From the NCBI GenBank assembly GCA_032716605.1, contig CM064538.1, positions 23,482,937 to 23,546,936 on the forward strand: a DNA stretch of 64,000 nt, written 5' to 3'. The number at the start of each line of letters is the position of its first letter. Within the stretch, counting starts at the first letter, position 1. A program made the position numbers and the translations under genes. The notes below the pieces were generated by a model that saw only the letters and a program-made list of their open reading frames with translations, was not told where the DNA came from and ran no database searches. Shown in pieces: positions 11,818-24,600 of the stretch. Source of the DNA: Paralithodes platypus. Lineage: Eukaryota > Arthropoda > Malacostraca > Decapoda > Lithodidae.

Positions 11818-12450
11818 CTGTGGGAGGAAAGTAAGACATTTAAAATTTTAAAGGGAGTTTTTTATTAATTAATTAATTTGTTAACCTCTTTATTGATTAT
11901 TATTTTTTATTTTTATTTTTTAGAGCGAATACCTCCACCAGCGTAGGCATACGCTCTATTGAGAGTGCCCCTCTAGTTAGGAATTTAGATCTATAGCCCA
12001 GGACATGAGTGCCATAGTTGAGAATGATCGACACTTTATTGAAGGGAAATAAAGAAACTATGTGCACAAATTCACATCAAATCATAAATAACATAGTGCT
12101 AAATGTATTTTTATAATAATAGTGCTTATGCAAAATAGTATGCGATTCCATAATATTAAACATCTATAAAATCCAAAAGATTTTGTATAAAGAATTGCCA
12201 TGAAAGATAATGAAGTGAAATACTATGCATTACAGCCAGTGACTATGTTAAAGAATAGAGAAGTATTACACAATGAATTCTGTTTTCATATATTTATTTA
12301 TCTAGTACATTATTTTGGCCATGACAAAATTCTGTTAAAAGTGTTAATATTGAATAAGGCAAACATTTTAGGAAAAATAATTATCAACTTCGCATTGTAA
12401 GCGATTCTTCATCAAGTTATTAATGAACTGAAAATAACTCCTCTACTCAC
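11818..12450 (-). other. Last intron (633 bp)
   Basis: The intron lies between donor GTGAGT (12,450) and acceptor CCCACAG (11,818). It is A/T rich. It carries a fragment of the interspersed repeat found also at 54.9-55.4 and 59.0 kb (AGCGTAGGCATACGCTCTA at about 11,940-11,960). I see nothing else in it. Confidence 0.8.
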
Positions 12451-12660
12451 CCATTGTTTTATCTTCCCACTCCATTTTGGCCTCAAGTAAGGCGTCCAGC
12501 ACTTCCCTGCCCGGGTCGATGCCAGAGAAAACGTAGTATCTGGCTCGAACTCGCCTGAAGAAGTCTGCATTAGAGTAGTTGGGATTAGCTGCATGGGGGA
12601 CGTAAGCTAGGTCAAGGTAGACGGGCGGCCCGGCTAACCTCTTGGACTTTCTGCTAGTTC
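12451..12660 (-). other. futsch: MAP1 light-chain domain, first part
   Basis: This reads SRKSKRLAGPPVYLDLAYVP, HAANPNYSNADFFRRVRARY, YVFSGIDPGREVLDALLEAK and MEWEDKTM and continues in the last exon. The order VYLDLAYVP - FF[RK]RVR - YYV[FV]SG - VLDALLE - W matches the MAP1 light-chain C-terminal domain. This is the strongest single piece of evidence for the family assignment. Confidence 0.9.
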
Positions 12661-15600
12661 GTCGCTCCTTTTGGGGACTTTGGGGTTTGGGGCTGTCAGA
12701 TGGGGGGTGAGGGGTGGGTAGAGGGACAGGGGAGGGCAGGCCAAGAGGTTTACCCCATTTCTGTAATGTTTCTTTAGCATCTTGACTTGATGATGTGGTG
12801 GTAGTTGTGGTGCTAGGTGTCTGAACTGTCGAAGCTGAGGCACTTGCTTGCTGAGTGACAGTGGAAAGACTGCTTGTTGTCGTCCATACTCCCTCCTGTT
12901 GATTCTTGTTCAAGTCATCCTGAGCCTGTGTGACTGAAGGGACTCGAGCACGGGAGGGGAGATTGCCATTGTCAAAATCTCCTCCTTGGGTATCATAGAG
13001 ATACTGATCAAATGGTGCACCTCTTGGTGGATGGTATTCATAAACTGGTTCATCATCATCTTCATCATGATACTGCTGAGTTCCTGTAGAGTAAGAAACA
13101 CTGGAAGCACCATAATGCGAACTAAAGCTTGCCTGTTCGCTACTACTGACAGTACTGCTAGTAACCGTTTCCGTTGTCTCTGCCTTTCCTACCTTCTGAG
13201 TAGCTGTGAACATCTCATGGCCACTAGCATCACTACTTGCTGATCGTGGTCGGTCATCCTTGTCCGATGCGTCGTCACTCAAAAGTCGGCGAGTTAAACT
13301 GGGGACACCACCAGAAGCCACACCTTCTGAAGCATCGGTGTCACTGTCGCTTATGGCTTGCTTGCTTGTGCGAGTGTAGACTGTGGGTTCTCCACTTAGG
13401 GATTCCTCACTTGTCCATGTGTAGGACTTGGATGCTGGATGGCCAGGGTACTTCCTTCCAGTAATTGGTGATTGTGAAGCAGAGCCGGTAATCTTGCGCA
13501 GGATATCCTCGGAGACCTGCTGATCACTCAGGACTTCAACTACTTCTTCCCCTGGTAATTCTTCCATTTCTACTTCCTCTCCATCATCATAGTACTTTGT
13601 AATGACGGTTGTTACTTTCCTAACTACCACGCGACCAGTTCGAGGACTACCTGGTGCACCTTCAGTACTGCTTGTTGATGACTTCCTAACAGTGCTGACC
13701 CTCTCATGAACACTTGTATCCTCAGCTGATATAGATTCCCTAGAACTTCTTACATCCTCTTCATAAGTTTTGGAAAATTCACTAATTTTACTACTGACCG
13801 CTTGTTCTCTTTCTTCAGAACTCACTTTCCTTGAAACTACCGAGCTTTTGATTTCTCTGGATGTCGTACTTTGGCTTTCTGTTGAGTCTACCTCCTTACT
13901 AGATACTGACTTAGTCACAGTCGTGTCTTTGGTTTGCGAATCTACTTGACTAGTATCGTCATGGGTCTTAATCATAGTTGTCATTTTAGTCTTAGTCGAT
14001 AATTGCGAGTCTCCTACTGTAGATTTGTCAACAGTCACATCACCTCCACTAATGACAGTTTTGGTAATAGTACTTTTGGCTGTCTCTGTTGAGTCATCTG
14101 TCATGGTTGAAGTCTTGTCTGCTCCCATTTTTTGAGTCTCATGATCACTTGTTGATGTGGTTGAAACTTTGGAGACCGGTGCAGCACCAGTTCCATCATC
14201 AAATGTCTCGACTGTCTCAACACGTCCATCTGCACCTACCACTGTCTTTGTTGTAAGTGTCTTGGTAGTAACAGTCTCCATAGAGGGAGACACATCTGCC
14301 ATAGCAGTTTCTCCTACCAATCTTTTCTTCTCAACTTTCTCTGAAACCTTGTCTCCTTCTTTTGGTTCTCCTTCCAGTGTAGTTCTGGTAACAATGGTTC
14401 TTGTGACAGTTTCACCCTCGACTGGTTCAATGTATGTCTCTACGGTTTCTGTTGGTTCACTGATCATGGTTCGTTTTATGGTTTTAGTTGTGGTGGTGAA
14501 CTTATCAGAGTCTTGTGGCTGTTCTTCTGTTACCTTTGTTGTTTGCTTCTCATCTCCACCGATAATGGTTTTGGTCACCGTAGTCTTTGTAACAGATTCT
14601 CCCTTAGCTGGTTCTTCATACGTTTCGATGGTTTCCTTTGCTTCACCATCACTACCAATTATTGTTCTTTTTATGGTCTTGGTCGTTACTGTGGTGGTTG
14701 ATGACATGTCGTCGGAAATTTCTTTTGCGTCTCCCAGAATAGTAGTAGTAGTTTCTCCTTCCACGGGTTCTTCGAATGTCTCGATGGTCTCCTTAGCCAC
14801 ACCATCAGCACCAATGATAGTTCTCTTGACTGTTCTAGTTACTGTCGAGACTGTTGACGATTCTTTCTTTGTTGCATCTTCCTTATCGGTTGTAACAGGT
14901 TCTGCACATGTTGGTTCTTCAATCGTCTCAGTTGTTTCCTTCGCTACACCATCAGGGCCAATTATAGTTCTCTTGATGGTCCTTGTCGTTACTGTGGTCA
15001 TAGAGGTTTGGTCTTCGGAGACTTCTTCTGTATCTCCTCGAGTAGTAGTAACCGATTCTCCTTCAACGGGTTCTTCGAATGTCTCGATGGTCTCCTTAGC
15101 CACACCATCAGCACCGATAACAGTTCTCTTGATTGTTCTTGTTACTGTGGAGAATGTTGAGGATTCTTTCCTCATTACATCATCCTTCTCAATAGTAACA
15201 GGTTCTGCATCTTCTGGTTCTTTGACTGTCTCGGTTGTTTCCTTCGCTACACCATCAGGGCCAATTATAGTTCTCTTAATGGTCCTTGTCGTTACTGTGG
15301 TCGAGGAGGTTTGGTCTTCCTTCGTTACATCTTCCTTGTCACTGGTAACGGATTCATCTTCTGGTTCTTCGTAGGTTTCAATGGTTTCCTTCGCTACACC
15401 ATCAGGACCAATTATAGTTCTCTTAACAGTCCTTGTTGTTACTCTAGTAGAAGTGATTTGGTCTTCTGAAACTTCTTTTTCGTCTACGTCAACAGGTTCT
15501 TCGACTGTCTCCGTTGTTTCCTTTGGTACACCATCAGGACCAATTATAGTTCTCTTGATGGTCCTTGTTACTGTGGTCGTAGAGGTTTTCTCTTTCTTTG

Positions 15601-18600
15601 TTACATCCTCTTTGTCACTGGTAACGGATTCTTCTTTAGGTTCTTCAAACGTCTCAGTCGTTTCCCTTGGTACACCATCAGGACCAATTACAGTTCTCTT
15701 GATGGTTCTTGTTGTAACTCTAGTAGAAGTGATTTGGTCTTCTGAAACTTCTTTTTCATCTACGTCAACAGGTTCTTCTACAGGTTCTTCAACTGTCTCA
15801 GTCGTTTCCCTTGGTACACCATCTGGACCAATTACAGTTCTCTTGATGGTTCTTGTTACTGTGGTGACCGATGTTGATTTTTTCCTTGTTACATCATCCT
15901 TATCATCAGTAACAGGCTCTGCATCATCTGTTGGTTCTTCAATTGTCTCGGTTGTTTCCCTCGCTACACCATCAGCACCAATTATGATTCGCGTAATGGT
16001 CCTTGTTGTTACTCTAGTAGAAGTGATTTGATCTGAAACTTCTTTTGTGTCTTCGTCAACAGGTACTTCGACTGTCTCGGTTGTTTCCTTAGGTACACCA
16101 TCAGGTCCAATTATAGTTCTCTTGATGGTCCTTGTTACTGTGGTTGTAGAGGTTTTCTCTTTCTTTGTTACATCTTCTTTATCACTGGTAACGGATTCTT
16201 CTTCAGGTTCTTCAATCATCTCGGTCGTTTCCCTTGGTACACCATCAGGACCAATTACAGTTCTCTTGATGGTTCTTGTTGTAACTCTAGTAGAAGTGAT
16301 TTGGTCTTCTGAAACTTCTTTTTCATCTACGTCAACAGGTTCATCTACAGGTTCTTCGACTGTCTCGGTCGTTTCCCTTGGTACACCATCCGGACCAATT
16401 ACAGTTCGCTTGATGGTTCTTGTTACTGTGGTGACTGATGTTGATTCTTTCTTTGTTACATCATCCTTATCATCAGTAACGGGCTCTGCATCATCTGTAG
16501 GTTCTTCAATCGTCTCGGTCGTTTCCCTCGCTACACCATCAGGACCGATTATGGTTCGCGTAATGGTTCTTGTTGTTACTCTAGTAGAAGTGATTTGATC
16601 TGAAACTTCTTTTGTGTCTTCGTCAACAGGTACTTCGACTGTCTCGGTTGTTTCCTTAGGTACACCATCAGGTCCAATTATAGTTCTCTTGATGGTCCTT
16701 GTTACTGTGGTCGTAGAGGTTTTCTCTTTCTTTGTTACATCTTCTTTATCACTGGTAACGGATTCTTCTTTAGGTTCTTCAATCGTCTCGATCGTTTCCC
16801 TTGGTACACCATCAGGACCAATTACAGTTCTCTTGATGGTTCTTGTTGTAACTCTAGTAGAAGTGATTTGGTCTTCTGAAACTTCTTTTTGATCTACGTC
16901 AACAGGTTCATCTACAGGTTCTTCGACTGTCTCGGTCGTTTCCCTTGGTACACCATCCGGACCAATTACAGTTCTCTTGATGGTCCTTGTTACTGTGGTG
17001 ACCGATGTTGATTCTTTCCTTGTTACGTCATCCTTATCGGTGGTAACGGGCTCTGCAACATCTGTAGGCTCTTCAATCGTCTCGGTCGTTTCCCTCGCTA
17101 CACCATCAGGACCGATTATGGTTCGCGTAATGGTCCTTGTTGTTACTCTAGTAGAAGTGATTTGATCTGAAACTTCTTTTGTGTCTTCGTCAACAGGTAC
17201 TTCGACTGTCTCGGTTGTTTCCTTAGGTACACCATCAGGTCCAATTATAGTTCTCTTAATGGTCCTTGTTACTGTGGTCGTAGAGGTTTTCTCTTTCTTT
17301 GTTACATCTTCTTTATCACTGGTAACGGATTCTTCTTCAGGTTCTTCAATCGTCTCGATCGTTTCCCTTGGTACACCATCAGGACCAATTACAGTTCTCT
17401 TGATGGTTCTTGTTGTAACTCTAGTAGAAGTGATTTGGTCTTCTGAAACTTCTTTTTGATCTACGTCAACAGGTTCATCTACAGGTTCTTCGACTGTCTC
17501 GGTCGTTTCCCTTGGTACACCATCCGGACCAATTACAGTTCTCTTGATGGTCCTTGTTACTGTGGTGACTGATGTTGATTCTTTCCTTGTTACGTCATCC
17601 TTATCGGTGGTAACGGGCTCTGCAACATCTGTAGGCTCTTCAATCGTCTCGGTCGTTTCCCTCGCTACACCATCAGGACCGATTATGGTTCGCGTAATGG
17701 TCCTTGTTGTTACTCTAGTAGAAGTGATTTGATCTGAAACTTCTTTTGTGTCTTCGTCAACAGGTACTTCGACTGTCTCGGTTGTTTCCTTAGGTACACC
17801 ATCAGGTCCAATTATAGTTCTCTTGATGGTCCTTGTTACTGTGGTCGTAGAGGTTTTCTCTTTCTTTGTTACATCTTCTTTATCACTGGTAACGGATTCT
17901 TCTTTAGGTTCATCAATCGTCTCGGTCGTTTCCCTTGGTACACCATCAGGACCAATTACAGTTCTCTTGATGGTTCTTGTTGTAACTCTAGTAGAAGTGA
18001 TTTGGTCTTCTGAAACTTCTTTTTCATCTACGTCAACAGGTTCATCTACAGGTTCTTCGACTGTCTCGGTCGTTTCCCTTGGTACACCATCCGGACCAAT
18101 TACAGTTCGCTTGATGGTTCTTGTTACTGTGGTGACTGATGTTGATTCTTTCCTTGTTACATCATCCTTATCATCAGTAACAGGCTCTGCATCATCTGTA
18201 GGTTCTTCAATAGTCTCGGTTGTTTCCCTCGCTACACCATCAGGACCAATTATAGTTCTCTTAACAGTTCTTGTTGTTACTCTAGTAGAAGTGATTTGGT
18301 CTTCTGAAACTTCTTTTGTATCTTCATCAACAGGTTCTTCGACTGTTTCGGTTGTTTCTCTTGGTACACCATCCGGACCAATTACAGTTCTCTTGATGGT
18401 TCTTGTTACTGTGGTGACTGATGTTGATTCTTTCCTTGTTACATCATCCTTATCATCAGTAACGGGCTCTGCATCATCTGTAGGCTCTGCAATCGTCTCG
18501 GTCGTTTCCCTCGCTACACCATCAGGACCGATTATGGTTCGCGTAATGGTCCTTGTTGTTACTCTAGTAGAAGTGATTTGATCTGAAACTTCTTTTGTGT

Positions 18601-21600
18601 CTTCGTCAACAGGTACTTCGACTGTCTCGGTTGTTTCCTTAGGTACACCATCAGGTCCAATTATAGTTCTCTTGATGGTCCTTGTTACTGTGGTCGTAGA
18701 GGTTTTCTCTTTCTTTGTTACATCTTCTTTATCACTGGTAACGGATTCTTCTTCAGGTTCTTCAATCGTCTCGATCGTTTCTCTTGGTACACCATCAGGA
18801 CCAATTACAGTTCTCTTGATGGTTCTTGTTGTAACTCTAGTAGAAGTGATTTGGTCTTCTGAAACTTCTTTTTCATCTACGTCAACAGGTTCATCTACAG
18901 GTTCTTCGACTGTCTCGGTCGTTTCCCTTGGTACACCATCCGGACCAATTACAGTTCTCTTGATGGTTCTTGTTACTGTGGTGACTGATGTTGATTCTTT
19001 CCTTGTTACATCATCCTTATCATCAGTAACAGGCTCTGCATCATCTGTAGGTTCTTCAATAGTCTCGGTTGTTTCCCTCGCTACACCATCAGCACCAATT
19101 ATAGTTCTCTTAACAGTTCTTGTTGTTACTCTAGTAGAAGTGATTTGGTCTTCTGAAACTTCTTTTGTATCTTCGTCAACAGGTTCTTCGACTGTTTCGG
19201 TTGTTTCTCTTGGTACACCATCCGGACCAATTACAGTTCTCTTGATGGTTCTTGTTACTGTGGTGACTGATGTTGATTCTTTCCTTGTTACATCATCCTT
19301 ATCATCAGTAACAGGCTCTGCATCATCTGTAGGCTCTTCAATCGTCTCGGTCGTTTCCCTCGCTACACCATCAGCACCAATTATGGTTCGCGTAATGGTC
19401 CTTGTTGTTACTCTAGTAGAAGTGATTTGATCTGAAACTTCTTTTGTGTCTTCGTCAACAGGTACTTCGACTGTCTCGGTTGTTTCCTTAGGTACACCAT
19501 CAGGTCCAATTATAGTTCTCTTGATGGTCCTTGTTACTGTGGTTGTAGAGGTTGTGTCTTTCTTTGATACATCCTTATCACTGGTAACAGATTCTTCTTC
19601 AGGTTCTTCAATCATCTCGGTCGTTTCCCTTGGTACACCATCAGGACCAATTACAGTTCTCTTGATGGTTCTTGTTGTAACTCTAGTAGAAGTGATTTGG
19701 TCTTCTGAAACTTCTTTTTCATCTACGTCAACAGGTTCATCTACAGGTTCTTCGACTGTCTCGGTCGTTTCCCTTGGTACACCATCCGGACCAATTACTG
19801 TTCTCTTGATGGTCCTTGTTACTGTGGTGACCGATGTTGATTCTTTCCTTGTTACGTCATCCTTATCGGTGGTAACGGGCTCTGCATCATCTGTAGGCTC
19901 TTCAATCGTCTCGGTCGTTTCCCTCGCTACACCATCAGGACCGATTATGGTTCGCGTAATGGTCCTTGTTGTTACTCTAGTAGAAGTGATTTGATCTGAA
20001 ACTTCTTTTGTGTCTTCGTCAACAGGTACTTCGACTGTCTCGGTTGTTTCCTTAGGTACACCATCAGGTCCAATTATAGTTCTCTTGATGGTCCTTGTTA
20101 CTGTGGTCGTAGAGGTTTTCTCTTTCTTTGTTACATCCTCTTTGTCACTGGTAACGGATTCTTCTTCAGGTTCTTCAATCGTCTCGATCGTTTCCCTTGG
20201 TACACCATCAGGACCAATTACAGTTCTCTTGATGGTTCTTGTTGTAACTCTAGTAGAAGTGATTTGGTCTTCTGAAACTTCTTTTTGATCTACGTCAACA
20301 GGTTCATCTACAGGTTCTTCGACTGTCTCGGTCGTTTCCCTTGGTACACCATCCGGACCAATTACAGTTCTCTTGATGGTCCTTGTTACTGTGGTGACCG
20401 ATGTTGATTCTTTCCTTGTTACGTCATCCTTATCGGTGGTAACGGGCTCTGCAACATCTGTAGGCTCTTCAATCGTCTCGGTCGTTTCCCTCGCTACACC
20501 ATCAGGACCGATTATGGTTCGCGTAATGGTCCTTGTTGTTACTCTAGTAGAAGTGATTTTATCTGAAACTTCTTTTGTGTCTTCGTCAACAGGTACTTCG
20601 ACTGTCTCGGTTGTTTCCTTAGGTACACCATCAGGTCCAATTATAGTTCTCTTGATGGTCCTTGTTACTGTGGTCGTAGAGGTTTTCTCTTTCTTTGTTA
20701 CATCTTCTTTATCACTGGTAACGGATTCTTCTTCAGGTTCATCAATCGTCTCGGTCGTTTCCCTTGGTACACCATCAGGACCAATTACAGTTCTCTTGAT
20801 GGTTCTTGTTGTAACTCTAGTAGAAGTGATTTGGTCTTCTGAAACTTCTTTTTCATCTACGTCAACAGGTTCATCTACAGGTTCTTCGACTGTCTCGGTC
20901 GTTTCCCTTGGTACACCATCCGGACCAATTACAGTTCGCTTGATGGTTCTTGTTACTGTGGTGACTGATGTTGATTCTTTCCTTGTTACATCATCCTTAT
21001 CATCAGTAACGGGCTCTGCATCATCTGTTGGCTCTTCAATAGTCTCGGTTGTTTCCCTTGGTACACCATCAGCACCAATTATGGTTCTCTTGATTGTTCT
21101 TGTTGTTACTCTAGTAGAAGTGATTTGATCTTCTGAAACTTCTTTTGTATCGTCGTCAACAGGTACTTCGACTGTCTCGGTTGTTTCCTTAGGTACACCA
21201 TCCGGACCAATTACAGTTCGCTTGATGGTCCTTGTTACTGTGGTGACTGATGTTGATTCTTTCCTTGTTACATCATCCTTATCGGTGGTAACGGGCTCTA
21301 CATCATCTGTAGGCTCTTCAATCGTCTCGGTTGTTTCCCTCGCTACACCATCAGGACCAATTATGGTTCTCTTAACAGTCCTAGTGGTTACTGTGGTCGT
21401 AGAGGTTGTGTCTTCCTTTGTTACATCTTCCTTATCACTGGTAACGGATTCATCTTCCGGCTCTTCATAGGTTTCAGTGGTTTCCTTCGCTACACCATCA
21501 GGACCAATTATAGTTCTCTTGATAGTCCTTGTTGTTACTGTGGTCGTAGATGTTGGTTCGTCTTTCCTCAGCTTTGGTTCATCCTCCACTGGATCCTTTG

Positions 21601-24600
21601 GCTTAGCCTCAGGCACAGTAGTGATGACAGTTTTGGTTACTTTGTCTTCTTCCGCTGGTTCTTTGTATTCTTCAACTGGTTTCTTCTGATCTCCATCACT
21701 ACTGCTAATAGTTTTCTTGGTTGTAGTAGTTGTGGTTGTTTTGAAAGAGGGTTCTTCAATTTCTTGTGGTTCTCCTACAATCATGGTTTTCTTGACTGTT
21801 GTGGTAAATGTCTTACCATCAAGAGCTTCAAATAGGGGTTCATAGGTCTCTGGTTGACCCTTGGTTGTGGTTTTAGTGACAGTGGTTAATGTTTTGTATT
21901 CTGCTGTTTTCTCAGTGGATTCAAATTCCTCGTCAGTGTCTGTACTATGTTTCAAGTCAGTAAAGGTTATGTCTCCATTGGTCACCTGGCTTGGAGCATC
22001 GGGTTTAATGACATCCTTTGTTGGCTTAGCACTCTCCTTGGAATCTTTGGGTGAAATCGTTGGCAGGATATCAGCAACTTCTGATGTTGCAGGCATGTCC
22101 TTATCTGGCTTTACTTCACCCACCTTCTTCACATCTGGGGATTCTTGAGTGTCTTTGACTGTTGTGGTTGTTTGTGTAACTTCCTTAACTGAACTAGACT
22201 TATCAATAATGGCAGTGAGGGACTTGTACTCTTGAGTGGACACTTGCTCGGTGTGTGTTTTGGTGGTTGTCGTCTCGCTCACGTCACTCACAGGTTTCCC
22301 TGTGGGAGAGGTGGCTGAGGGTGACTTGTCAAGTTCGGTCTCCTTCTTAACCTCTTTCACAATGGAGGAGGAGGAAGAGGGGGAAGGCGTAGTGGATTCT
22401 TTTGAGGGTTTGGTTTCTTCCATTTTGGTGTCGGGGAATTCAGTGGGTTTTGTTTCAGTTGTGACAATGGTTTCTTTTTCTGTTGATTCTGTTGTGCTTT
22501 TGGTTGTGTCTGCCATATCATACACAGATTTAATAAGAGCGTGAGTGACTACTGATGCTGCAGCTGCTGCTGAAGACCTAATGGCTTCCCCAATAGTCCT
22601 CATCTCTTTCACGGCTTCGGTTCCATCAGTCACTACTGTCTCAGTTGTTTCCTTTGTTGTAGAGATGGATTCACTACCTTTAAGAGAGGATATGGAAGAA
22701 ATTGATTTTTCAGGAGAGGGAGGGGGAGAAGCAGGTTCTTTGAAATCTTGGAAAGAAGTTTTGGTTGTGCTTATGTCAGCAATAGAAGTTACTGCTGTGG
22801 TGATATCTCGAGCGACTTCTGTTACCTCAACAACTGACTCTGATACATGCTTTACGGTTTCTTTTAGTTCCTCTTTGAAAATGTCTTCTGACACTTCACT
22901 TCCAGGAGAGGCTGTGAGTGCCTTCGAGTCTTCATCTTTTAGTGATGGGTCTTTAGGCAAGTCTTTGGCATCAATGGATGTAACATCACTCTTTGAACTG
23001 CCTGAAGCGTCACTGTGAGGTGGAGACATCATAGCCTCTTGTGTGAGGGAGGGTGTGACTAGTTCTTGCTTGAAGCTAAGGGAACTTGTTTCCTCTGGTG
23101 AAGTATCTGTCTTGGGTTGTGAAATGGTCTTATCGGATGAAATAATACTATCTTCTTTGGCTTCTGATTTTGTGCTTCGTAGCAATTCTCTTGTTTCTTC
23201 AATGAGCGCTTTTGTGCTATCAAATGTACTAACTACACTAGTTGTGACTCCTAAGCTTACTGAAGAAACAGAAATGCTATCACTCTTTGTGCTTTCAGAA
23301 ACAGACTCGGAAACCTTTGTTACTTTTTCCTCACTAGATACTATGGTTTTCGTTTCTTTGGCTAACACCGCTTCTTGGATACTTTCACTTACTTCTGACT
23401 TGCATATTTTTTCTGAAACTGCTGTGTATATTGAAGTATCTGCTACTGAAATCTTTGCATCTGTTGGAAGTGATGTCATTAAATAACTATCAAGGCTGGA
23501 GAATTTGTCTCGATCATCAAATGCAGAATCCTTTTCTGATGTATCACTGCGTGGTGACACAGGCTTTCCTTCATCCAACTCCTTGTCACCATCCAAGACT
23601 GGCTGCAATCTGAATGACTCTAAGGAATCAAAACCATCCTTAGCGGCAAGATCACTGACTGTCGTGTCACTTTTAGGTGACATCGAACGTCCACTATCTA
23701 GAGTGTCGCGATGGACTATGGTTGTGAATTCTTTTACTATTTTCTCTGTGACTGAATGTTTCTGTTCCTTTCTTACAATATCAGAGATGGAAGAAATATC
23801 TGAACGAGGTGAGGAAGGTGCCTGATCTTCTCGATCCTCAAACTGGCCACTGAGTTCAGCCTCATATCCATCACTGCGGGGTGACATGGAAGGTAACTGA
23901 TACACCTCAGAGGACTGGTCACTTCGAGGGGACGCTGTTGGATATTTTCCCACGTCTTCTTCTGATGTCCTTGGTGAAGCGTCACTTTTGCCATCATCCA
24001 CCTCCTGAATTCTTCCGAAAGTGACGCTGCGAGGAGATGTCAAGTCGTCTGTTGTTTTGGGTAAGGTACTTGGGTCTTCTTTTTCATCAAGTGTACCATA
24101 CATGGAAGTTGACATAATATCATCTGATTCCTTAGGTCTAGATATGGCAGTGGTGGAAGTGGTTTCCTCTACAGCATGCATACTAAAGTCTTCACCATAC
24201 ATGGACGAAGACATAATGTCACCACTTGGTTCATAGACAGATGAAGTCATGGCATCAAAGTCTTCATGCATACTGGTGGTCATGACATCAGCCATGCTTT
24301 TCTGACTGATATCACTTGTTGTTGGTACATACACAGTTGAACTCCCTTCATAAACAGAGGTTGTCATAATATCTGCCTTCTCTATCTTGCCTTCAGTTGT
24401 CCCATATACCAAGGACATGCCTGCGACTCCAATCTCTCGCATGGACGGAGACATGGGAGGAGAGCCAGGTGTAGTATCGGGAGAGACCATTACAATCTCG
24501 GCTCTTTCTGCTTTAAGGATGCTGTACACCGGCTCCTCCTTGTAGTGACCATAAGGAGGCTCCTCTTCTATGTAAGCCCTGGGACTTGATGGTTTTTCAG

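Noticed and set aside
13986..22544. Plus-strand frames of Val/Ser-rich repeats (VSVVSLGTPSGPI...)
   Set aside because: These are antisense shadows of the TRTIKRTIIGPDGV array.
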